From an uncultured Clostridia bacterium (GTDB lineage Bacteria > Bacillota > Clostridia > UMGS1810), in contig CAKSJG010000008.1 in assembly GCA_934463165.1 (NCBI GenBank), forward strand, positions 30,664 to 94,663: a stretch of DNA of 64,000 nucleotides, written 5' to 3'. Positions 17,056-25,679 of this stretch are shown in pieces (within the stretch, counting starts at the first letter, position 1; every line of letters starts with the position of its first letter). A model generated the notes under the pieces. That model was not told the origin of the DNA. It ran no database searches and saw nothing but the letters and a program-made list of their open reading frames with translations. The translations under genes and the position numbers were made by a program.

Positions 17056-18435
17056 TTATTTTCCTATGCAGAAATTGTGGAATATTTTGTCTACAATTTC
17101 CTCACCGACGGTGAGCCCGACTATTTCGCCCATGGCAGACGCCGCGGATTCAAGATCAATAAACGTGGTATCGCACGGTATTCCGCTGTCTATAGCCGCC
17201 ACGGCATTTCTTATAGCCTCATCCGCACGCACGAGAGCGTCTCTTTGTCTTGCGCTTGTTATTACGGATTTGTTATTTTCGGATATGCTTCCGAGTTCAA
17301 ACATTTCGGTTATATTTTTTTCAAGCTCATACGCGCCGATCTGATCTTTAACCGAAAAATCTATTACGCGGTCAAAGTATTTTTCAAGCTCCGGTCTGCA
17401 CGTGTTTCGGGCAGACTCCGTCTTGTTAATCAGACATATGCATTTTTTTCTGTCTGTTTTTTGTATTATCTCATAATCATTGACGCAAAGACCCGTCAGC
17501 GCGTCCGCCATAAATATAACAAGATCGGATTTTTCCATAATGTCAAGGGATTTTTGAACACCGATTGCCTCCACCTTGTTGTCCGTGTTCCTGATCCCTG
17601 CGGTATCCGTAAGCTTCAATGCAACGTTTCCGATGCTTACATATTGCTCTATAGCATCGCGCGTGGTTCCCTCAACATCGGTGACAATTGCCTTTTCTTC
17701 ACCCGAGAGCATATTTAAAAGTGATGATTTGCCGACATTCGGCTTGCCGATAATTGCTGTTTTTATGCCGTTTCTAAGTATAAGTCCGCTGTTTGAGGTG
17801 CGTATTAATTTTTGTATTTCTTCGGAAACCGAAATAAGCTCCGCGTAAAATTCATCTTTGCTTAAAGGCTCAAGCTCTTCGTCCGGGTAATCAATCAGAA
17901 CCTGAACATGCGCCGTGAGAGAAAGTATCCGATCTCTGATTCCGTTAATCTTCTCCGAGAGCTTTCCCGAAAGATTATTAACCGAAACGGATTGTTCAAG
18001 AGCCGTTTTTGAGTTAATAATATCTATGACGCTTTCTGCCTCGCAAAGATCGAGTTTTCCGTTCAGAAAGGCTCTTTTTGTAAATTCTCCTCTTCCGGCG
18101 GGCGCTGCGCCCGATATATACACCTGCTCCAAAACCGATTTTGTGACAAAAACACCGCCATGACAGCTTATTTCAACAACGTCCTCACCGGTGTAAGTAT
18201 GCGGTGCACGCATAACCGTAACGAGTACGTCATCCAAAACATCGCCGCCGTCGGATATTATCTGCCCGTGGTGAACCGTATGGGTTTTAACATCCGCAAG
18301 TTTTTTGCCCGATGGCATTTTAAAAATACGGTCTGCAATATTAACAGCCCGATCACCGCTTATTCTTATAACTGAAATTCCTCCCACGCCGGGCGGTGTG
18401 GAAATTGCGGCAACTGTCTGATATAAGTTTATCAT
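17056..18435 (-). CDS. mnmE: tRNA modification GTPase MnmE
   Basis: About 459 residues. With MnmG, MnmE installs the carboxymethylaminomethyl group on wobble uridine-34 of certain tRNAs. The N-terminal tetrahydrofolate-binding domain starts at TVAAISTPPGVGGISVIRISG. The G domain carries GKPNVGKSSLL, the DTAG motif and NKTE, and the protein ends in the family's FCIGK with the essential Cys. The start MINLYQT was chosen because GGAGG lies directly upstream. It closes the rpmH-to-mnmE cluster, a gene order kept near the replication origin in many Firmicutes. Confidence 0.96.
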   Translation of the reverse strand: MINLYQTVAAISTPPGVGGISVIRISGDRAVNIADRIFKMPSGKKLADVKTHTVHHGQIISDGGDVLDDVLVTVMRAPHTYTGEDVVEISCHGGVFVTKSVLEQVYISGAAPAGRGEFTKRAFLNGKLDLCEAESVIDIINSKTALEQSVSVNNLSGKLSEKINGIRDRILSLTAHVQVLIDYPDEELEPLSKDEFYAELISVSEEIQKLIRTSNSGLILRNGIKTAIIGKPNVGKSSLLNMLSGEEKAIVTDVEGTTRDAIEQYVSIGNVALKLTDTAGIRNTDNKVEAIGVQKSLDIMEKSDLVIFMADALTGLCVNDYEIIQKTDRKKCICLINKTESARNTCRPELEKYFDRVIDFSVKDQIGAYELEKNITEMFELGSISENNKSVITSARQRDALVRADEAIRNAVAAIDSGIPCDTTFIDLESAASAMGEIVGLTVGEEIVDKIFHNFCIGK

Positions 18436-18453
18436 AACTCCTCCAAAACACAA

Positions 18454-18508
18454 ACGGACATATCCGAAAACGGCCCGATCCGCCGGATTTCATTTCGGAT
18501 ATGTCCGT
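18454..18508. repeat. 16-bp perfect inverted repeat between jag and mnmE
   Basis: ACGGACATATCCGAAA (18454-18469) and its exact reverse complement (18493-18508) enclose a 23-nt GC-rich loop that can fold again through GGCC/GGCG-type pairing. It lies in the 103-bp gap between jag and mnmE. There is no T-run, so it is not a standard terminator; it may be an mRNA-stabilising or attenuating structure. Confidence 0.6.
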
Positions 18509-18538
18509 AAATTCTTTCGAACACCGTGAAAACACGTT

Positions 18539-19153
18539 TTATTTAAGAGCAATTACAACCTTGCGGTTTATTCCCTGACCTACGCTGTATGTCGTAACTT
18601 CATCATCATCCTGAAGTGATGCGTGAATTATTCTTCTTTCATATGCATTCATCGGTTCAAGGGTTGTGCTTCTTCTTGTCCTTTTAACCTTTGCGGCAAG
18701 CTTATGCGCAAGGCTTTCAAGAGCAGCATTTCTCTTTTCACGGTAATTTTCGGCATCAAGAGAAATTTTAACAAAAGCGTTATCGCCGCGGTTTACGGCA
18801 AGGCTCGTAAGATGCTGAAGAGCATCGAGAGTTTCTCCCCTTTTGCCTATTACGATTCCCATATCAAGACCGGAAAGCTCAATTTTTAAGCAATCGTCTT
18901 CCAACTCGGAATTAATATCAACGTTTTCACCTGTAAGGCTGAAAATCTTACCGAGAAAATCCTCGGCTCTTTTAACACTGTCAGAAGCTTTGAGAGTAAC
19001 CTTTACAACAGCGTCCTTACTGCCTATTCCCAAAAATCCTTTTGAGCCTTCGTCAACAACTTCTATTTCAACATCATCACGCTCTGCACCGAGCTCTTCA
19101 AGAGCAAGTGCAATAGCTTCTTCTTTTGTTTTTGCGTATTTTTCAACCGTCAT
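18539..19153 (-). CDS. jag: RNA-binding protein Jag/KhpB
   Basis: A 204-residue SpoIIIJ-associated protein. Domain order is Jag-N (about 1-50, with KGFLGIGSKDAVV), a KH domain (about 75-140, containing GIVIGKRGETLDALQ, the GxxG loop) and an R3H domain (about 145-204, containing RRIIHASLQDD). KhpB proteins bind RNA and affect cell elongation and division in Firmicutes. The gene overlaps yidC by ATGA, implying translational coupling, as in most Firmicutes. Confidence 0.95.
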   Translation of the reverse strand: MTVEKYAKTKEEAIALALEELGAERDDVEIEVVDEGSKGFLGIGSKDAVVKVTLKASDSVKRAEDFLGKIFSLTGENVDINSELEDDCLKIELSGLDMGIVIGKRGETLDALQHLTSLAVNRGDNAFVKISLDAENYREKRNAALESLAHKLAAKVKRTRRSTTLEPMNAYERRIIHASLQDDDEVTTYSVGQGINRKVVIALK

Positions 19154-20091
19154 CTTCTGTTCCCCTTTCTCTTTTTCTTAGAAACACCGTATTTTGCTTC
19201 TTTTTTTTCTTTTTTATCGGCATCATGCTCTAAAATTTCACTGCCGAGCTTCTGAGAATAATAACCGTTTAATAAAACTGTCTGGCCGATGGAAAATATA
19301 TTTGAAACTATCCAGTAAACTCCGAGAGCCATAGGAAGAGTATATGTAATCCATACGGTGAAAAGCGGCATGATCATTGTCATTGTCTTGTTCATGCTCT
19401 CCGCGCTTGTCCCCGAACCTGCCGAAGGCGTTTTCTGTTCCGGATTTAAAATTCTCTGCTGTTTCTTTTCGGGTTCGTTCTTTTTGCTGTCTTTTTTGTT
19501 AATCAGCTGCGTCATCTTGCTTGCAAGGTATGTCGTCACACCTGCCAAAACCGGAATTGCAAGCGTCCACCAGAATTTAAAGCTCGGGTTATTTGCAAGA
19601 TTAAGACCCAAAAAATCAAAATTAATAAGATTTGCCTTCTCGGCAATTTCTATCTGTGCCATTGTATTGGTCTTTGATGTGTCAACGGCAAATCGGCATG
19701 CCAGATCCCACACCTTTGAATCCGCCATATGAAGCATATATGTAAGCGGACGATAAAGAACGCGGTAAAGACCGAAAAGGATCGGAAGCTGAATCAGAAG
19801 CGGCAGACATCCGCCCATAGGGCTTGCGCCGTATTCTTTGTAAAGCTTCATTGTTTCCTGACTTTGTCTGTTTTGATCGTTTTTGTATTTTTCTTTTATT
19901 TCTTCAAGCTTCGGCTGTATTTTCTGCATTACAGTCATTGATTTCTGCTGTTTTAAACCGAGCGGCAGAATAATAAATTTTATAAGCACGGTAAATACAA
20001 TAAGAGCCCATCCGTAATTATTCAGAAGCTCATATATCCATCCGAGAAGATAGCCGATCGGAATTTTAATAAGGTATTCAAATATTGCCAT
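19150..20091 (-). CDS. yidC: Membrane protein insertase YidC/SpoIIIJ
   Basis: A 313-residue YidC/Oxa1 insertase that places proteins in the cytoplasmic membrane with or without Sec. The first hydrophobic segment is followed by WALIVFTVLIKFIILPLGLKQQKSM, with the conserved hydrophilic-groove Arg apparently replaced by Lys in LIKFIILP. A cytoplasmic loop rich in charged residues contains EYGASPMGGCLPLLIQLPI, and later segments include WWTLAIPVLAGVTTYLASKM. The C-terminal tail is strongly basic. It lacks the large periplasmic domain of Gram-negative YidC, as expected. It follows yidD by 32 bp. Confidence 0.94.
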   Translation of the reverse strand: MAIFEYLIKIPIGYLLGWIYELLNNYGWALIVFTVLIKFIILPLGLKQQKSMTVMQKIQPKLEEIKEKYKNDQNRQSQETMKLYKEYGASPMGGCLPLLIQLPILFGLYRVLYRPLTYMLHMADSKVWDLACRFAVDTSKTNTMAQIEIAEKANLINFDFLGLNLANNPSFKFWWTLAIPVLAGVTTYLASKMTQLINKKDSKKNEPEKKQQRILNPEQKTPSAGSGTSAESMNKTMTMIMPLFTVWITYTLPMALGVYWIVSNIFSIGQTVLLNGYYSQKLGSEILEHDADKKEKKEAKYGVSKKKRKGNRR

Positions 20092-20123
20092 GTATTTCCT
20101 CCTGTAACTGTGCGGACCTCCGA

Positions 20124-20333
20124 TTATTTGAGCGGATCGTAGCCGCCATCATGAAAAGGATGACATTTAAGGATTCTTTTCACAGCCTTCGCCGAACCCT
20201 TGAGCGCTCCGTACTTGGCAACCGCCTGCATTGCGTATTCACTGCAGGTGGGATAGAAGCGGCAGCAAGGCTTTTTAAGCGGTGAAATAAACTTCCGGTA
20301 AAACTTTATGGCTTGTACAATAATATACTTCAT
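20124..20333 (-). CDS. yidD: Membrane protein insertion efficiency factor YidD
   Basis: A 69-residue YidD with the conserved core FYRKFISPL, CCRFYPTCSEYA and the C-terminal CHPFHDGGYDP. YidD helps YidC-dependent membrane insertion. The ATG at 20333 was chosen since AAGGAGA lies upstream and its first three bases overlap the rnpA stop codon as ATGA; an upstream TTG would add eight atypical residues. Confidence 0.95.
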   Translation of the reverse strand: MKYIIVQAIKFYRKFISPLKKPCCRFYPTCSEYAMQAVAKYGALKGSAKAVKRILKCHPFHDGGYDPLK

Positions 20334-20656
20334 GCAAGACCGGATCTCCTTATACAATAGTCAATGTCTCGTTTTATCTCGTCAAAACCTGCATACGCGG
20401 CTTTTGTCCGAGCAACAATTATAATGTTATTTCCCTGACTGATTTCATCCTTACGCGCACTGTAGGCCGCGCGTATACGCCTTTTAATTCTGTTGCGAAC
20501 AACAGCCTTACCGATTTTTGCGGATACGGTAATTCCGAGCTTATTTAAGGACTGACGGTTGGCATAAACATAAAAAACTACTGTACCCGTCACAAATTTG
20601 GCGCCTTTTCTGTAAGCGTATCTGAACTCACGGTTGAGCTTAACCGTGTTTTTCAT
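20330..20656 (-). CDS. rnpA: Ribonuclease P protein component
   Basis: A 108-residue RnpA that supports the RNase P RNA in maturing tRNA 5' ends. The signature is ISAKIGKAVVRNRIKRRIRAAY (here reading VSAKIGKAVVRNRIKRRIR), the RNR motif of the family. It follows rpmH by 72 bp, across a hairpin, and is coupled to yidD by ATGA. Confidence 0.96.
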   Translation of the reverse strand: MKNTVKLNREFRYAYRKGAKFVTGTVVFYVYANRQSLNKLGITVSAKIGKAVVRNRIKRRIRAAYSARKDEISQGNNIIIVARTKAAYAGFDEIKRDIDYCIRRSGLA

Positions 20657-20696
20657 TGCAGTTCACACTCCCGATATTTGCCGACATATGGCAAAA

Positions 20697-20717
20697 AAGA
20701 CCACACAAGGTGGTCTT
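20697..20717 (-). terminator. Hairpin between rpmH and rnpA
   Basis: On the minus strand AAGACCAC and GTGGTCTT flank a 5-nt loop and are followed by TTTTT. It could reduce transcription into rnpA, allowing more L34 than RnpA. Confidence 0.65.
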
Positions 20718-20728
20718 AAAAATTAAAA

Positions 20729-20863
20729 TTAAGCTGAAAGAACCTTTCTGCCTTTAAGTCTTCTGCGGGCTAAGACCTTTCTGCCGTTTGAAGTGCTCAT
20801 TCTCGCTCTGAACCCATGAACCTTACTTCTGTGTCTTACATTCGGCTGGTATGTTCTCTTCAT
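20729..20863 (-). CDS. rpmH: 50S ribosomal protein L34
   Basis: A 44-residue protein reading MKRTYQPNVRHRSKVHGFRA and ending GRKVLSA, the textbook L34 sequence with RMSTSNGRKVLARRRLKGR. A GGGAGG site precedes the ATG. It heads the rnpA-yidD-yidC-jag cluster. In many Firmicutes dnaA lies directly beside rpmH; here malQ is the neighbour. Confidence 0.98.
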   Translation of the reverse strand: MKRTYQPNVRHRSKVHGFRARMSTSNGRKVLARRRLKGRKVLSA

Positions 20864-20963
20864 TTGGTACACCTCCCTCAATTTGCACTTTAATAATATA
20901 TTTTAAGTGCCGGCTTGCCAATATAACGGCAAATAAAAACTTAGTGATTAAAAATCATTTTAG

Positions 20964-20992
20964 ATTATATACTAACTATGACAATTTGTCAA
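20964..20992 (-). promoter_or_regulatory. Strong sigma-A promoter for rpmH
   Basis: Minus-strand TTGACA (20987-20992), exact 17-bp spacer and TATAAT (20964-20969), both full consensus matches, about 100 bp upstream of rpmH. Confidence 0.8.
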
Positions 20993-21032
20993 TATCTAAT
21001 TTGTTAAATAAACGATTTTTGTTAATTTTTCG

Positions 21033-22463
21033 TTATCTTTTATAAAGGTAATTGAGTCTTCTGTATTTTTCTCTGTCAATTTCGCCAAGCTGTTCACGCG
21101 TCAGCCTGTATTGCCAGTTGCCGTCCGCCTTACCCGGAATGTTAAGGCGCGTATCAGATCCGTATCCCAAAAGATCCTGTATCGGAAGAATAACCGTGCC
21201 CGCTCCCGATGCAAACATCGTGCGTATTATACTGTCATAGCCGCTGTTCCAGTCGGGAGATGTATAACCGCAATATTCAAGCATCTGTTTTCTGGTGTTT
21301 TCATCGAGCTCCCAGACATATCCGAGGAGAGTGTTGTTATCATGAGTTCCCGTATAGGCAATACAGTTGTTAATATAATTATGCGGCTTGTGAACCGTAT
21401 CGGAATCATCCATAAATGCAAACTGGAATACCCTCATTCCGGGGAATCCGCTGTATTCAACAAGCTGCTCAACCTCCTTTGTTATAAGCCCGAGATCCTC
21501 CGCTATTATAAGCTTATCGCCTTTTATTTCATTAATTTTATCAACAAAATCTGCTCCGGGGCCGGTTATCCACTCACCTTTTCGGGCTGTCTTTTCACCG
21601 AACGGAACACTCCAATATGATTCCACTGCGCGGAAATGATCTATCCTTACACCGTCAAACAGCACAAACATGTTTTTGAGTCTCTCGATCCACCAGTTAT
21701 AGCCGTCCTTTTTCATCTCATTCCAATTGTATATCGGATTGCCCCAAAGCTGACCGTCTGCCGAGAAATAATCGGGCGGAACACCGGCAACGCACTTCGG
21801 TCTGAAATCGTCATCAAGCAAAAACTGCTCTTTGTTTGCCCATACATCGGCAGAATCATATGAAACGTAAAATGGTATATCACCTATGATTTTTATGTCC
21901 TTTGAATTTGCATACGATTTTATATCCGACCACTGCTCATAAAATTCATATTGTATGAATTTCCACAAAAAAAGCTCGCTTTCATCTATATTGTCATTAT
22001 CCCAATCTATCCAGCATTTTTCGCCGTTTGTCGATTTAAGCGCCATAAAACGACAAAACTGTTCAAGATACATATTATCGGCTATGAAGCTTTCTATTTT
22101 ATCGCGGTCGCCGCTTCTTTCCGCCGCCTTTTTCAAAAGCGCACACCTCGTGTGATACAAACGGACATATTCACAGCTGTACGGAGTCTGCTGACGCGCA
22201 CCCCCGATCTCCTCGGAAGTTAAAAGCCCCTTTGCGGCAAGCCTGCCGAGATCTACAAAATATGGATTCCCGCCGAAAGCGGAATATGATTTATACGGTG
22301 AGTTACATTCATCAACCATACAAAACGGCAAAACCTGCCAATACGTAAACCCGCAGTCCGCCAGAAAATCAACAAACTCCTTTGCCTCCGTACCGAAGCT
22401 TCCGATTGAATAGTCTCCGTAAAGCGACGATATATGCATAAGTACACCACTTGATCTTTTCAT
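21033..22463 (-). CDS. malQ: 4-alpha-glucanotransferase (amylomaltase)
   Basis: A 476-residue GH77 enzyme that transfers alpha-1,4-glucan segments in maltodextrin or glycogen metabolism. It begins RSSGVLMHISSLYGDYSIGSFG. GH77 catalytic elements are visible: FDGVRIDHFRAVESYW holding the nucleophile Asp, IIAEDLGLIT with the acid/base Glu, and YTGTHDNNTLLGY with the third acidic residue. It lies between the candidate origin and rpmH, transcribed toward rpmH. No clear Shine-Dalgarno sequence precedes the start. Confidence 0.93.
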   Translation of the reverse strand: MKRSSGVLMHISSLYGDYSIGSFGTEAKEFVDFLADCGFTYWQVLPFCMVDECNSPYKSYSAFGGNPYFVDLGRLAAKGLLTSEEIGGARQQTPYSCEYVRLYHTRCALLKKAAERSGDRDKIESFIADNMYLEQFCRFMALKSTNGEKCWIDWDNDNIDESELFLWKFIQYEFYEQWSDIKSYANSKDIKIIGDIPFYVSYDSADVWANKEQFLLDDDFRPKCVAGVPPDYFSADGQLWGNPIYNWNEMKKDGYNWWIERLKNMFVLFDGVRIDHFRAVESYWSVPFGEKTARKGEWITGPGADFVDKINEIKGDKLIIAEDLGLITKEVEQLVEYSGFPGMRVFQFAFMDDSDTVHKPHNYINNCIAYTGTHDNNTLLGYVWELDENTRKQMLEYCGYTSPDWNSGYDSIIRTMFASGAGTVILPIQDLLGYGSDTRLNIPGKADGNWQYRLTREQLGEIDREKYRRLNYLYKR

Positions 22464-22540
22464 ATTTCACCATAACGGCTGTCTGCGCCGTTCCTTTCCG
22501 ATAAAAATAAATTTGTATACAAATTGTAATACTTTTAAAA

Positions 22541-22657
22541 TTATCCACAATTTTTATTATACATAAAAATCGCTTAAATGTCAATTTCTATGCTTAAAAT
22601 AAAAGTTTTTCCTTATAAAATACCGACTTATCCACCGATTTATACACATTATCCACA
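22541..22657. other. DnaA-box cluster, candidate origin of replication
   Basis: Four DnaA-box-like 9-mers lie on the same strand within 117 bp: TTATCCACA (22541), TTATCCACC (22628), TTATACACA (22640) and TTATCCACA (22649). Two match the consensus exactly and the last two abut. The surrounding 230 bp are very AT-rich, and the rpmH-rnpA-yidC-jag-mnmE cluster is 1.7 kb away, its usual origin-proximal position. dnaA and dnaN are not in the window, which is atypical. The location is inferred. Confidence 0.6.
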
Positions 22658-22693
22658 TTAAAAGGTGCAAAATTTTACTTTAATTTTGCAAAG

Positions 22694-25120
22694 TCACTTT
22701 TTTTTGACAACAGACGACGCCTTATTTAAATCGCCGAAGAGTCGTCCGATCAGAATTTCAAAAGCCTTTTGAATCGGATATGCCGGGATTATCAGCAAAA
22801 CGGTTATAATAATGCAGCCTGCGTCAAGAGATGACAGATTGAAAAATTCGGGCAAAACAATCGCCGCAAGTGCGAATCCCATTCCCATAAGAACAAAAAG
22901 AATACCATGCCATACATTAAACGGTCTGCACACCTTATATAGCATCATATATGCCGAAAAGGTGTATACAATGCACGAAACCGTCGACATTTTGCCGTAA
23001 TCGATATTAAAAGAATCCGCCAGAATAAGCGAACACGAAACAAGAATAACTGCCGTAATAGCAGACGGAAATGCATTTTTAAGTACATTGCGCAGAAATT
23101 TTCCGCGAACAAGATTTCTGTTCGGTTCAAGCGCCAATATAAATGACGGTATTCCTATCATCATGCACGAAGCAAGCGAAAGCTGCACCGGTTTGAGTGG
23201 GTATTTTGAAACCGATGCTATTGTTATGACAGTCATAATAAACGAAAAAATGTTCTTCACCAAAAACAGCGAAGCCGTGCGCTCTATATTGTTTATTACC
23301 CTTCTTCCCTCGCCTACAACCTTCGGCATGTTTGAAAAGTCGGAATTCACAAGCACAAGATCCGAAATATTCGACGCCGCCTCACTTCCCGACGCCATGG
23401 CAACACTGCAATCCGCTTCTTTGAGAGCAAGAACGTCATTGACGCCGTCACCCGTCATGGCAACGGTTTTTCCGTATTTTTTAAACGTGCGAACCAGAAG
23501 CCTTTTCTGCTCGGGGCTTACTCTGCCGAAAACCGTGTAATCAAGCATCTTTTTTGAGGTTATTTCCTTTTCGTCAAGCTTTGACGCGTCAACATATTTT
23601 TCGCCGCCGCATATGCCTGCTTTTATTGCAACGGCCGATACACTCCGGGGATTATCTCCGGATATTACCTTTACATCCACACCCTGATCGGCAAAATACT
23701 TAAATGTATCTTGTGCGCTTTCACGTATCGGATTATCAAAAAAGACGAATGCCGCAGGCTCCGCCCCTGCGCAAAAATCAATATCCGAAAAATCGGTTTT
23801 ATCATTTTCGGCATTTGAGACGCGCGCAAATACAAGCGCTCTCTCTCCCGATTTAAGGCGCTCTTCTATTTTCTTTTTATATTTTTCAAAATTATCTTTA
23901 AGGATTATCTCGGGCGCTCCGAGCACATAAGTCTTTCCGTCGGAAAAGCGCGCCGCGCTGTATTTATATACGGAAGAAAATTCTTTTCTTTCGCTGACTT
24001 CATATTTTTTCTTATGTTTAATCTCATCTGAAAAATATGCTTTAAGTGCTGCAAGCGTAATGTTTTCGGTCTCCATTGAAAAAGCAAAAGACATGAGCCT
24101 TTCATCGTCATAAAGCTTTGATTCCATCGGCATTATGCCGCTCACGCTCATATCCGCCGAGGTTATCGTTCCCGTTTTATCAACACAGATTAAATCTACC
24201 CTTGCAAGGCTTTCAATACATTTCATATCGTGCACAAGTGTTTCTCCGCGTGCAAGACGGACCGTGCTCGCAGCAAGCGCAACACTCGTAAGCAGATACA
24301 ATCCCTCGGGGATCATGCCTATAGAAGATGCAACGGCATTTTCCACACTCTCTTTCATTGAGAGTCCCAGCGTATCATATTGCATAATAAAAAGAGCTGC
24401 CGCAAAAGGAATTATTATAATTCCTATTATCATTATCAGCAAATTAAGTGATTTCATCATTCCGGGGCGCTGTCTCTTCTTTGTTTTTTTGGCTTCAAGA
24501 GTCAATTTTGCCGCAAATGAATCTCTGCCCACGGCAGTCAGCCTTGCGCGGCATTTGCCCGACACTATAAAGCTGCCCGAAAGAAGCGTATCGCCCGGGA
24601 GTTTTTTTATTTCGTCGGCTTCACCCGTCAGAAGCGATTCATTAACGTAAACCTCGCCGCTGTACAAAACAGCATCGGCAGGGATCTGGTTTCCGGCTTC
24701 AAGCATAACTATATCGTCAAGAAGAAGCTTTTCGCTGTCGGTTTTAATACACGAACCGCACCTTATTACTTTGCTTTTATGCGCCGACAAAAGATTTAAT
24801 TTATTAAGCGCATGTTTTGAACGGACCTCCTGAACAATTCCGATAAAGGTATTTGTGAATATTACAATCATAAAAGCAAGATTATTATATGATCTTACAA
24901 ACAAGAGCGCACCTGCAAATACAAAAAAAATAAAATTAAAATATGTAAACACATTGCTGCATATTATCTTTGATATGCTGTACTGATTGTCCGACGGCTT
25001 TTCGTTTACGAGATGGTATTTCATCCTTTCTTTTATCTGAGAGCTGCTCAGACCCGTATCGGCATCAACGTTTCTGTCTATTTGCGGAATTTCAATATTT
25101 TCTTTTTCGCGTGATTTCAT
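22694..25120 (-). CDS. CtpE-like cation-transporting P-type ATPase
   Basis: An 808-residue P-type ATPase. The phosphorylation motif DKTGT has its Asp at residue 314; the LTGE actuator motif appears in ESLLTGEADE and the hinge in MTGDGVNDVLALKEAD. The M4 region reads SIGMIPEGLYLLTSVALA, which resembles the CtpE group (implicated in calcium uptake in mycobacteria) more than Ca-exporting SERCA types. Around ten membrane segments are evident. There is no N-terminal heavy-metal domain. The substrate is inferred from similarity only. It lies alone next to the DnaA-box cluster, reading toward it, with a hairpin (TGCAAAATT/AATTTTGCA) just after the stop. Confidence 0.85.
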   Translation of the reverse strand: MKSREKENIEIPQIDRNVDADTGLSSSQIKERMKYHLVNEKPSDNQYSISKIICSNVFTYFNFIFFVFAGALLFVRSYNNLAFMIVIFTNTFIGIVQEVRSKHALNKLNLLSAHKSKVIRCGSCIKTDSEKLLLDDIVMLEAGNQIPADAVLYSGEVYVNESLLTGEADEIKKLPGDTLLSGSFIVSGKCRARLTAVGRDSFAAKLTLEAKKTKKRQRPGMMKSLNLLIMIIGIIIIPFAAALFIMQYDTLGLSMKESVENAVASSIGMIPEGLYLLTSVALAASTVRLARGETLVHDMKCIESLARVDLICVDKTGTITSADMSVSGIMPMESKLYDDERLMSFAFSMETENITLAALKAYFSDEIKHKKKYEVSERKEFSSVYKYSAARFSDGKTYVLGAPEIILKDNFEKYKKKIEERLKSGERALVFARVSNAENDKTDFSDIDFCAGAEPAAFVFFDNPIRESAQDTFKYFADQGVDVKVISGDNPRSVSAVAIKAGICGGEKYVDASKLDEKEITSKKMLDYTVFGRVSPEQKRLLVRTFKKYGKTVAMTGDGVNDVLALKEADCSVAMASGSEAASNISDLVLVNSDFSNMPKVVGEGRRVINNIERTASLFLVKNIFSFIMTVITIASVSKYPLKPVQLSLASCMMIGIPSFILALEPNRNLVRGKFLRNVLKNAFPSAITAVILVSCSLILADSFNIDYGKMSTVSCIVYTFSAYMMLYKVCRPFNVWHGILFVLMGMGFALAAIVLPEFFNLSSLDAGCIIITVLLIIPAYPIQKAFEILIGRLFGDLNKASSVVKKK

Positions 25121-25242
25121 CGTGTCACTTCTTTTTTGTTTATTTACTGTATTTTAGCATATTTTATCCGGCAATGTCAAGGATATTTAATTTTTGTAAA
25201 CAGCATGTAAAAAGCGGAATAAATAACAATAATATATTGCAA

Positions 25243-25272
25243 AAAAAGCACTTGCATATGCAAGTGCTTTTT
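25243..25272 (-). terminator. Rho-independent terminator of the tRNA-Gln unit
   Basis: A perfect 30-bp palindrome centred on CATATG starts two bases beyond the tRNA 3' end and is followed on the minus strand by a run of seven T. Confidence 0.85.
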
Positions 25273-25274
25273 AT

Positions 25275-25348
25275 CAGCGCTGGCAGGACTCGAACCTACG
25301 AAATGCCGGAATCAGAATCCGGTGCCTTACCAACTTGGCGACAGCGCT
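25275..25348 (-). tRNA. tRNA-Gln (CTG anticodon)
   Basis: A 74-nt cloverleaf on the minus strand. The acceptor arms AGCGCTG and CAGCGCT pair fully, the anticodon stem is CCGGA/TCCGG with loop TTCTGAT giving CTG, and the T arm is GTAGG/CCTGC around TTCGAGT. The 3' CCA is not encoded. The unit has its own promoter and terminator. Confidence 0.95.
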
Positions 25349-25376
25349 GTATTTAGTTCTAAACAGTACAAAAGGT

Positions 25377-25405
25377 ATTATATCAAATATTATTCCTGTT
25401 GTCAA
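25377..25405 (-). promoter_or_regulatory. Sigma-A promoter for tRNA-Gln
   Basis: Minus-strand TTGACA (25400-25405), 17-bp spacer, TATAAT (25377-25382), about 30 bp upstream of the mature tRNA 5' end. Confidence 0.8.
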
Positions 25406-25571
25406 GCATTTTCATTCAATTTTTTGAAAAATTTTCATTTTGCAAATTCTAAATTATACATACGCCCGATACGGGGCAGAAAACTCCGCCCCGTCAGCTG
25501 TATAAAACCGTATGGTTTTTCTGACATAGCTCTTTATTATCTGTAAATTTTAGCACATAACTGTCTTTCTA

Positions 25572-25679
25572 TTACGGCTTTTCAATAACATCCGTAATAA
25601 CCCATATACCGCCCTTTTTCTCTATATACCATTTGACATAAATATTCGACGAACCATATATAAGATCACCGTGTTTATT
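25572..25679 (-). pseudogene. C-terminal fragment of the 131-residue anchored protein found at 32.6-33.0 kb
   Basis: The frame reads NKHGDLIYGSSNIYVKWYIE and ends TDVIEKP-stop, nearly identical to the last 35 residues of the gene at 32607-33002. There is no start codon or 5' half. Similarity to the 32.5-kb copy continues through about 70 bp of 3' flank (25505-25571). The fragment starts exactly at the stop codon of the neighbouring 25679-26248 gene, so it is a recombination scar. Confidence 0.8.

Noticed and set aside
25471..25494. GC-rich hairpin as a terminator (ACGGGGC/GCCCCGT)
   Set aside because: No T-run follows on either strand, so it is not supported as a terminator; function unclear.
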